Shown here piece by piece: positions 56,714-64,000 of a DNA stretch of 64,000 nt. Position numbers and translations under genes: made by a program. How positions within the stretch are numbered: the stretch's first letter is position 1; each line of letters starts with the position of its first letter. The stretch comes from Uranotaenia lowii (lineage: Eukaryota; Arthropoda; Insecta; Diptera; Culicidae): positions 136,017,988 through 136,081,987 of the forward strand of contig NC_073693.1 of NCBI RefSeq assembly GCF_029784155.1, read 5' to 3'. The notes under the pieces were generated by a model that worked only from the letters and a program-made list of their open reading frames with translations, was not told the origin of the DNA and ran no database searches.

Positions 56714-57588
56714 GTTACCAACTAGAGTAACAATGGCTTTTGTTTATTAGAGATAGGCGATTAAGTATTAATAGTTTTTTTTAGTGTTGTAGATAATCCT
56801 CAATCCATCTCCAATACCCCTATACCTTCTTTGCTGCATGGGTTTTTTTTGACAGTTGACATTATACAGTTGCTCAATAAAAAGCGGTAACCGGCACCAC
56901 TGGAAAAAAGGGAAGTGAAGCCGAAAGAGTCATTGAAGTTTGGACCGTGAATCAAGTCGGTCACGGTCTAAGTAACGCTGTAATCCGGTCCACAAGGCTA
57001 AGCCTAAAAGCCACGTGGGTTTCCGGAAAAGACTAGGACATCGCCAACGAGTTTCGCGGGACCCAATTTCGGACGAGAAGTGACGAAGGCCCTTTCTTCC
57101 ACCCGACGCATCCGGTCGTTTCTTGCCGCCACCGGGTGGACCCATCCGGACCTGAATTGCCGTTCAGGGCCTAGCTCCTGCTCTTCCGGACCATACCCAA
57201 GTTCCGTTGGATCCTGTCGACCCTTCCCAAACACCATCTGGAAGGTTAGGGTGTCATCCTCATCAACACCACGTGGACGTACGCCACTAGGAAGGCTCCC
57301 AAGATACGCCGCCACCAATCCAGGTATGAGCCCCGTATGGTATAAGCGTCAGCCCCGTCAAAATACCATGCTGTAAAACCCCAAACCTTTCCACTTAAAC
57401 TATGTTTTCCCAATAAATTGTAAAATGTAAATGTCCTATTGTCCAACGCCTATCCGAAACCCCCTTGTTTGATTGTTCAGCCCAAGTTCTCTCGTTGGCA
57501 ACCCTAACCGTCGGTCGTAAGTCTGCCCTGGTAAGTGTGATTGTGCCGATCCTGAAGCTAAGAGTCGACCGAGCTAGCCGGCTGTTAC
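56714..57588 (+). repeat. Proposed 5' LTR of a Ty3-type element
   Basis: TGTTACCAACTAG... to ...CCGGCTGTTACA, 875 bp, ending 327 bp before gag. AATAAA occurs at 57411. The end is followed by TTTGGCGATCTAAC, a plausible primer-binding site. There is no second LTR in the window to prove the borders. Confidence 0.45.
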
Positions 57589-57602
57589 ATTTGGCGATCT
57601 AA
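57589..57602 (+). promoter_or_regulatory. Putative primer-binding site
   Basis: TTTGGCGATCTAAC directly after the proposed LTR end. The matching tRNA was not identified. Confidence 0.35.
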
Positions 57603-57915
57603 CTAAATGAAAAAATATTCATAATTGAATAAATTAGAATATTTTTTACCACTTACCAAGGGAGACTCGCGAATTCCTCGTTAATCGTGAATAACTGTCT
57701 GCGTGAAACTTGTCGAGTATGATTGTTTGCTAAAACTTGTTAGTATAGTTGAGTAGTAATTCTATTTCAGCCACAATAGCGGTTTTTGAAATTTCAATAG
57801 TTATATTCGGAAGTGTTCAAATTTTGGGTGAAGTTTGTAAACTTTCATTTCCTATCTATTAGCCACAGTGAATCAGCAAGACTTTCTTAATCCCTTCGTT
57901 TATTATTTATCGAAA

Positions 57916-60485
57916 ATGGCCAGTTTAAGTGCTAACGAAGCCAATGCAATAACAGAAGAAAATATTGATTTTAAATTTTTTGAAATTCGCGTCGATCATT
58001 TGACAGAAGAGGAGATAAATTTCGAGCTAGAAGTCAGGAAAATCATTTTCGAAAAACCCGAGCCTCTAGTTAGAAAACGAAGAGCGCTTAGAGAGTTGAT
58101 AAAACGAGAAAAGAGTGAATATCCCGAGACAACTAAGTATTTATATGGAAGTGTAAGTCAGCACATTATCGAGGTAACCGAGAAAGTTCAGGAGATAGAG
58201 AAGCTAATTAATTCCGGAATAAACAAATTAACCCCAAACTATCGATCGACATTGTTGCACATCGCTTGTCGTATCAAGTTAATAAAAACGCGAGCAAATT
58301 CAGATCACAATAGTGAACTTAACGGCTTGCTTAATAAAAGTCTCGAGTTTTTAAATAGATTCTTTGTTAGTTCGAATATCGTGCCGGAGAATCCTTTGGA
58401 GTCTCAAGATCTGACTGAAATGTTCAGGGATCCTGACCCGATAAATGTCAACACACGCTGAGAAAATCTTAAAATCATTCCCCGTACGGATTCACAGGAT
58501 AATCCTGTGATGTCACCTTTAGTCAGCGATGATCAAGACGTAATCAGTGCCATGAAGCGTTTAGGGTTGATAAATCAGAATCATACTGAACCGTCAGATA
58601 TGAGAGAGGCTTTATTGACTCTAGAACACGAGCTATACCAGCTGCGGAGATTTCACGCGAAACATAACGAAAAACCTATTTCAAATCAAAAAGAAAACGA
58701 GTCCCAAGGCGTCAGTACGTGCACCGGAACCATACCGAAGGATTCACAGTACTCCGCCAACTATTTGTCGGCGGGAGCCTCGTATTCGGATGCTCGTAGA
58801 TCTTTAGACATTCCTGCTGTTGCTCAACCATTCCCGCAGATAGGTACTAATATTCCGACAGGCACAACGCCTAGTACAGGTATCCGTTCTGAAGCACTGA
58901 TTTCGAGCGCTTCAGCGACAATTAGCTCTATCACAGCCTCAGCTGGACACCCTTCCCTCACAGGTAATAGATTTCCTAATTTAATACCAGATTATCCTTC
59001 TACGAGTTCATTTACAGCCGGATTCTTAACCAATTTTTACCCACCCCATTGGCCGTATCCTAATGAGGGCAGGCCGGTGTCATCCGGAGCATCAATGCCC
59101 GCCATTCCAAGCTGGTCGTCCTCTTATCATCCAATAGGACTTCCAGCCAGTTCTAGCTTCAGTTATTATCCGAGAACCATTACCGATCACACTCATACAA
59201 AACCATCTAATCACTGGACCAATCCAATAACATCGTCGGCAACATACCCAGGCGCGGGAGGCAATTCTCAGTGGCCAATTTCCAGTGCGTTCACTAACAT
59301 GAATCCATTGTACGCACCGCCTCCACCCGTGCCAAGTTGTTACGGAGGTACTTCCCTTGGACCACTACCACCCCCGACTTCAATTGTCTACCCGTCGTTG
59401 ACTACGTCCATATCGAATTCATATCCGACCCAAATGGCATATCCGTATGCTCAAATGCCTCCACTAGCATGTCAGAATTCAGCTCCAGGACATACGGATC
59501 CGAATCCATACTCTGTATCAGGAGCCCCAGTTTCGTTTTCATATCCGATAGCTAAACCGTCCTCTGCCATGTTAAATCCAACGCCGGCACCGTCGATGAT
59601 TCCTATGTCGATAAATTCGCTTCCATTACTGAACACGAACCCCATTCCTGGGCAACCAATTTACGAGCAGAGTTACCAGCGAAATTCCCACAAATCCCTA
59701 GCTGTTTCAAAGTGGAAACTGGAGAAATACGCAGGGACTGACCAGGGTCTCAAGCTGAACGAATTCCTGGAGCTGGTATCCCAACTCGCGTTGGCTGAAC
59801 ATACCTCTCCGGAATCGCTCTTCGATTCAGCTTTCCATTTATTCACTGGACCAGCGCTCAATTGGTACATGTCCATGAGAGCGGCTGGTCAGTTGAAAGA
59901 TTGGAACCACCTGATTCTTGAGCTTAAAAAGACTTTCGTGCATCCCGAATTAGATGCCCTTGTTCGAAACAGAATATATTCCCGTCGGCAACAGAGAAAC
60001 GAAACATTCCAGGAATACTACCATGAAATGGAAAGTATGTTTCGTTCCATGAATTGCCCCATGAGTGACCTAGAGAAACTAGATGTGTTGAGGCGTAATA
60101 TGAGAGTTGATTACAAGAAATCCTTGCTCTGGCAACCAATTCACAGCTTGATGGATCTTCTTGAAGCAGGTCGAACCATCGATGCGTCCAACTTCTCATT
60201 ATATGCCAAAGTTTTTGGTACTGAGAAATCAGCAAATATGGTTACCATAGAACGTCCAGAAAGAAACAAAAATAGGTTCGAGAATCGAATGCCGAGTAAT
60301 CGTCCTCCTAATAAATCAGGAGGGAAAGACTTCAATCGTGGGAAGCAGAAAGAAGATACGTTCAGGGAAAGTAGGAAAAACGAAGTGCCAGGTAAGTCGG
60401 GAAAATCTGACAAACCTAAACCCAGACCGGAAGACGACGAGAGAGAAGCCAGTTCTAAACCAACTAGGACACTAGACTCACTTAT
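57916..60485 (+). pseudogene. Ty3-type gag with one in-frame TGA, cut by copia
   Basis: The likely start is ATG 57916 (MASLSANEANAITEEN, context AAAATGG). One frame runs 2.6 kb with a single stop, TGA at 58459-58461. The N-terminal 180 residues are acidic and helical, a Ser/Pro/Tyr-rich 300-residue linker follows, and then comes a retrotransposon-gag capsid-like domain (about 59700-60200, with FHLFTGPALNWYMSMRAAG and FVHPELDALVRNRIYSRRQQ). A Lys/Arg-rich tail has no zinc knuckle before the break. At 60486 the frame enters the LTR of an oppositely oriented copia element and stops at 60511-60513. The lone TGA could be a mutation, a sequence error or a readthrough site. Confidence 0.8.
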
Positions 60486-61119
60486 TGTAGAGTTTCTCTA
60501 TTCAATCGAATAAAACGCGAATACAAACTCTTGTTTAAGGTGATTTTATTTGAGTCAAAACAGAGTATAGCTTAAAACTAGATCAGTTACATTAGTGATG
60601 TTTGTATTTATTTTATGCACTTTCTTCTCGGTGTGCCTATTTCTGATTTGAAGAACCATGAACATTTAATCCAGTTGTCCACTACATTGTATCAAACATT
60701 GTATCCAATCTCGTGCAATGTTCCGTGCAAGGTCATTCAATTACTAGGTTCTCTGACTTTTACAGTAAGTAGGCGTGGAGAGCGCGGTGAAGTGGGGTGA
60801 TGCTCGTTATCTTTGTTTACAAATTAGCAGTGAGCTAAAAAGAGAAGGCAAGCTTAGGTCTCAACTGTTGTATGGATTAAATGTAAACAAACGCAACGAA
60901 GCAATCAACATGGCTGATTCTGAAAATTGAGAGATCGTATCACCTTCTATGTACCCCCCTTGGTTCCGTGCAAGTTGTCCGTTTGACAGATGACAGCTGA
61001 CAGATGAAGTCTCCACAAAATGCGCAGGGTGTTGTTTGTAGAATGTCAAATTGATGTTGTGTGCAATTCACTCGACTTGCATATAATCGCTAGTTCCCGA
61101 GTGAAATGATTTCTCAACA
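60486..61119 (-). repeat. 3' LTR of a copia element
   Basis: On the minus strand it reads TGTTGAGAAATC... to ...CTCTACA, 634 bp. It directly follows a purine tract (GAGGGGAAG) at the end of pol, and the pol stop codon lies in its first bases. The adjacent target bases are CTTAT (60481-60485). The partner LTR is beyond the right edge. Confidence 0.75.
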
Positions 61120-64000
61120 CTTCCCCTCAATTTGAACATTCAACACGCTGAATAATTTCCGATGCGTTAATTTAGGTAACCCCTTAGTAAATGCATCTGC
61201 CGGTTGATCTACGCTTGGGATGAACTGCAACTTCAATCGACCTTGTCTGATGAGATCTCGTACAAACATATATTTGATATCCAAATGTTTCATACGTTGA
61301 TGCGCCCTCGGTTCCTCTGCTATGCATATGCACGGAATGCTATCTTCCATTATGATGAAAGGTGTTAAGTTAATTTCCAATTCGTTGAGAAGGTTTGTTA
61401 TCCACATTCCTTCTTTTGTTGCTGCACAAAGCGCAATAAGTTCTGCTTCGCTCGTTGATAAACTGATTGTTGGCTGACGTTTCGTTGACCACGAAACTAA
61501 GTTGCCATACAGTAAAAATGCATATCCTGATACCGATTTTCGATCGTCAGGATCATTTGCAAAATCTGCATCTCCAAATCCTACTAAACCTGGGTACTCG
61601 CTTTTCTGGCTGTAGATTATTTTTGTATTTCTGGTGCCGCTTAAGTATCTTAAGATACGTTTCAATCCAGACCAATGCCAATCCGTTGCACAGTTGGCAT
61701 ATTTGCTTAAAATGCTAACCGCTGCGCAAATATCTGGTCTAGAAATTAATGAGAGATATTGCAAGCATCCCAATAGCTCTCTGTACGGTTCTTCAGTATG
61801 TTTATCTTCAGTTTTGGACCATTTAGTGTTGGTTTCTAGTGGTGTCCCCACTGGTTTACATTTATTCATTCCGAATCTCTGAAGAAGTTTTTCGGTATAT
61901 TGTACTTGAGAAATTTCTAACGTTTGATTCTCAAAGTCACGTGTTATTTCCATTCCCAGGAAATGTTTTACTTCATTCAAGTCCTTCATTTGGAATAACC
62001 TTCCAAGTTCCTTTTTGATCCATTTAATAGAATCAATATTTTTGGCTATCAATAGGATGTCGTCTACGTAGAGTATGAGAAATATTCCTTTGGATTTTGA
62101 TTTATAGATACAACAGTCAGTTTTGAGAGGAGTAAAATCAAGAGCTCTCATAGCATCATCAAATCGTTTATTCCATGATCTGCTAGCTTGTTTCAAACCA
62201 TACAAACTTTTATGCAGGCGTACAGTTTGACTTAACCCATCCTCATTTCGTGGTAATTTCATGAATATTTCTTCATCCAATTCTCCATTTAAAAATGCCG
62301 TCTTGACATCCATTTGATGGACTAATAATTTGTGCTCGTTTGCAAGTGCAAGAATAAGTCGAACACTTTCCAATTTTGCAACAGGTGCATATGTTTCACA
62401 GTAATCAAATCCAGGTCGCTGTGAACATCCCTTTGCTACCAATCTTGCTTCATATCGCCCATCTTCCTTCATTGTGAAAACCCATCTCGAGTGAATTGGT
62501 TTCACTCCTTTTGGAATACAGTTTACCACTGTCCAAGTTTCGTTTAGATGTAATGCATCAAGTTCTTCTTGAATTGCAACTTTCCAATCCGTCCAGTCGT
62601 CCGTTTTCTTCAACTCGTCGATTTGTTGTGGAATATCATTAATGACCGTTGCTAATTTTGCTGAATAATCCGTGAACCAAGCTGGGGGTTTCTTGGTTCT
62701 ATTGCTTCGCCGCAATGTTTGGTTCAAGACGTTGTCACTTATGTCGTCTTCTTGAGTTTCATTCGTACTCTCATAATCACTTATTCCAAATGATTCTTCA
62801 GTTTGACCATTATCGATTGAAGTATCTTCTCCAGATACTGATTCTCGGTCCTCAATTTCGTTTTGCTCACTTTCGAATTTATCAATTTTCTCGTGCAAGA
62901 TAACCTCCTGCTTTTCATCAATTAAAATTGATTTATCTTCATTATTTACAATACTGGTTTCATCAAATATAACATTTCTTCCGATTTCAATAGATCGTGT
63001 TTCTTCGTTCCAGAGTCGATAACCATTATTTGCGTAACCCACAAAAATTAATGTCTTGGTTTTCGAATCTAATTTTTGACGTCTTTCATTCGAAATTTGT
63101 TTAAATGCTTTGCATCCAAAGATCTTTAAATGTTTTACGTTTGGTATTTTCCCATACCACATTTCGTAAGGTGTTTTGTCTTCATTTATCCCGTTTGTAG
63201 GCGATCTATTTAATAGATATGTTGATGCATATAAAGCTTCACCCCACATATCTTTTGAAAGTTTACTTTCATAGAGCATTGATCTTACCTTTTCCATCAA
63301 TGTTCTATTCATCCGTTCACTCACTCCGTTTTGTTGTGGAGTGTATGGAACTGTGAACATCATCTGTATGCCTTGTTTCTTGCAATGAGATTGAAATTTT
63401 GTATTGGTGTATTCCCCACCATTATCACACCTAAACTTGGAAATTTTAGTTCCAAAGTGTGAACATACCAATGCTTCATATTCTTTGAATTTCTCGAAGA
63501 CTTCCGATTTATGCTCCATCAAATATACCACCACAAAGTGCGTGTAATCATCTATGAAGGTGACGAAGTAACGATACCCATCGTACGTTTGCTCCTCCAT
63601 GCTACCACAAACATCTGAATGCACCAATTCTAACGGTCTTTTTGATCTTGGAAGTTCCATCTGTTGATACTTATTGGCTGCTTGCTTTCCTGCCAAACAA
63701 GCATCACATACTTTCGCTTTGCTGATCTCATCAGAAGTAAGATTGATACCCTCAATCATGCCCTTCTTTAAGAGTTTTTCCATACCCGTACTGCTTAGAT
63801 GTCCTAGTCGTTTATGCCATGTCTCTATACTTATCTTGTTTCCAACATATGCTCTTGGTTCCGCCGACTTTCCTTCCCAAACGAGTTCAAGGTGGAACAG
63901 ACCGTCATTGTAATTACCCGTGGCTATGATTTCTTCCCCATTTTCGAAAATAACCTCCTCATTGGTAAAAGTAACCCTTTTACCCCGTTTGCTTGCCTTT
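61114..64000 (-). CDS. Copia-type Pol polyprotein (partial, open at right edge)
   Basis: The frame is open from the right edge to TGA at 61114-61116, about 960 codons, with no damage. The domains run in copia order. GAG-pre-integrase zinc site: WHKRLGHLS ... CDACLAGK. Integrase: Asp in HSDVCGS, Asp in RCDNGGEY, Glu in NGVSERMNRT. An acidic linker. RT: YAPVAKLESVRLILALA, VHQMDVKTAFLNGEL and LILYVDDILLIA, with the catalytic DD. RNase H: FGDADFAND, LSTSEAELIAL and HLDIKYMFVRD. Integrase before RT is diagnostic of Ty1/copia. Gag and protease lie outside the window. The element inserted into the Ty3-type gag and looks recent and potentially active. Confidence 0.95.
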   Translation of the reverse strand, partial: KASKRGKRVTFTNEEVIFENGEEIIATGNYNDGLFHLELVWEGKSAEPRAYVGNKISIETWHKRLGHLSSTGMEKLLKKGMIEGINLTSDEISKAKVCDACLAGKQAANKYQQMELPRSKRPLELVHSDVCGSMEEQTYDGYRYFVTFIDDYTHFVVVYLMEHKSEVFEKFKEYEALVCSHFGTKISKFRCDNGGEYTNTKFQSHCKKQGIQMMFTVPYTPQQNGVSERMNRTLMEKVRSMLYESKLSKDMWGEALYASTYLLNRSPTNGINEDKTPYEMWYGKIPNVKHLKIFGCKAFKQISNERRQKLDSKTKTLIFVGYANNGYRLWNEETRSIEIGRNVIFDETSIVNNEDKSILIDEKQEVILHEKIDKFESEQNEIEDRESVSGEDTSIDNGQTEESFGISDYESTNETQEDDISDNVLNQTLRRSNRTKKPPAWFTDYSAKLATVINDIPQQIDELKKTDDWTDWKVAIQEELDALHLNETWTVVNCIPKGVKPIHSRWVFTMKEDGRYEARLVAKGCSQRPGFDYCETYAPVAKLESVRLILALANEHKLLVHQMDVKTAFLNGELDEEIFMKLPRNEDGLSQTVRLHKSLYGLKQASRSWNKRFDDAMRALDFTPLKTDCCIYKSKSKGIFLILYVDDILLIAKNIDSIKWIKKELGRLFQMKDLNEVKHFLGMEITRDFENQTLEISQVQYTEKLLQRFGMNKCKPVGTPLETNTKWSKTEDKHTEEPYRELLGCLQYLSLISRPDICAAVSILSKYANCATDWHWSGLKRILRYLSGTRNTKIIYSQKSEYPGLVGFGDADFANDPDDRKSVSGYAFLLYGNLVSWSTKRQPTISLSTSEAELIALCAATKEGMWITNLLNELEINLTPFIIMEDSIPCICIAEEPRAHQRMKHLDIKYMFVRDLIRQGRLKLQFIPSVDQPADAFTKGLPKLTHRKLFSVLNVQIEGKC

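Noticed and set aside
1..64000. CRISPR array, phage or bacterial operon
   Set aside because: No regularly spaced identical repeats with unique spacers and no bacterial gene organisation. Introns and eukaryotic transposons dominate.

Overview
This window reads as nuclear DNA of a mosquito, most likely a culicine and probably Aedes (inference). The grounds are an AT-rich background, GT-AG introns of 50-90 bp in compact genes, and a very high density of nested transposons. These include RTE-type LINEs, DD37E mariner-type elements, hAT-, piggyBac- and Harbinger-like MITEs, and Ty3/mdg1-like and copia LTR elements. No bacterial operon, CRISPR array, rRNA or convincing tRNA gene was seen.

The host genes are mainly four minus-strand short-chain dehydrogenase/reductase (SDR) genes at 17987-19038, 26262-27306, 39386-41466 and 42018-49828. 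All four have the same five-exon plan (intron phases 0,0,0,2). Each keeps a glycine-rich NAD site, an Asp after beta-2 and the Ser-Tyr-Lys catalytic residues. They form an expanded tandem family that transposons have pushed apart. The last intron of SDR-4 has grown to about 6.8 kb and holds six or more elements. A DD37E element sits in the last intron of SDR-3. Two less certain loci lie upstream. One is a small three-exon minus-strand gene (11410-11925, 117 aa, no recognised family). The other is a six-exon plus-strand locus (about 13877-15715) whose exons carry stops and frame changes, so it looks like a decaying intron-containing gene. A ribosomal protein L8 processed pseudogene lies at 30929-31542.

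Layout. 1-2147: RTE LINE with an open RT frame. 2186-4286: palindromic MITE split by a TA-flanked TIR element. 6158-8738: hAT-like element holding a LINE fragment and a second TA-flanked element, which itself holds a truncated RTE copy. 9201-10840: GC-rich minisatellites. 11.3-19 kb: small gene, decayed gene, SDR-1. 19.3-25.6 kb: MITEs, solo LTR, DD37E mariner interrupted by another element, third TA-flanked family, piggyBac-like MITE. 26-32.6 kb: SDR-2, solo LTR, L8 pseudogene, LINE remains. 32.7-38.8 kb: an RTE copy broken by a 574-bp insertion and by an mdg1-like LTR element lacking its 3' half, then a LINE with a hairpin 5' junction. 39-50 kb: SDR-3 and SDR-4 with intronic transposons. 50-56.7 kb: tandemly duplicated repeat, gene-free DNA, and a 135-bp palindrome-bearing array. 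56.7-64 kb: a Ty3-type LTR element whose gag is interrupted by a copia element on the opposite strand.

The strongest direct evidence is the stack of target-site duplications plus two internal 'empty sites' (the second hAT copy, and the opposite arm of the palindromic MITE). Together they fix the order of several insertions. The most unusual pattern is a set of TA-flanked TIR elements. Their outer end (GGGGAGA-like) is shared, while a subterminal motif differs between families but is repeated at both ends and inside each family.
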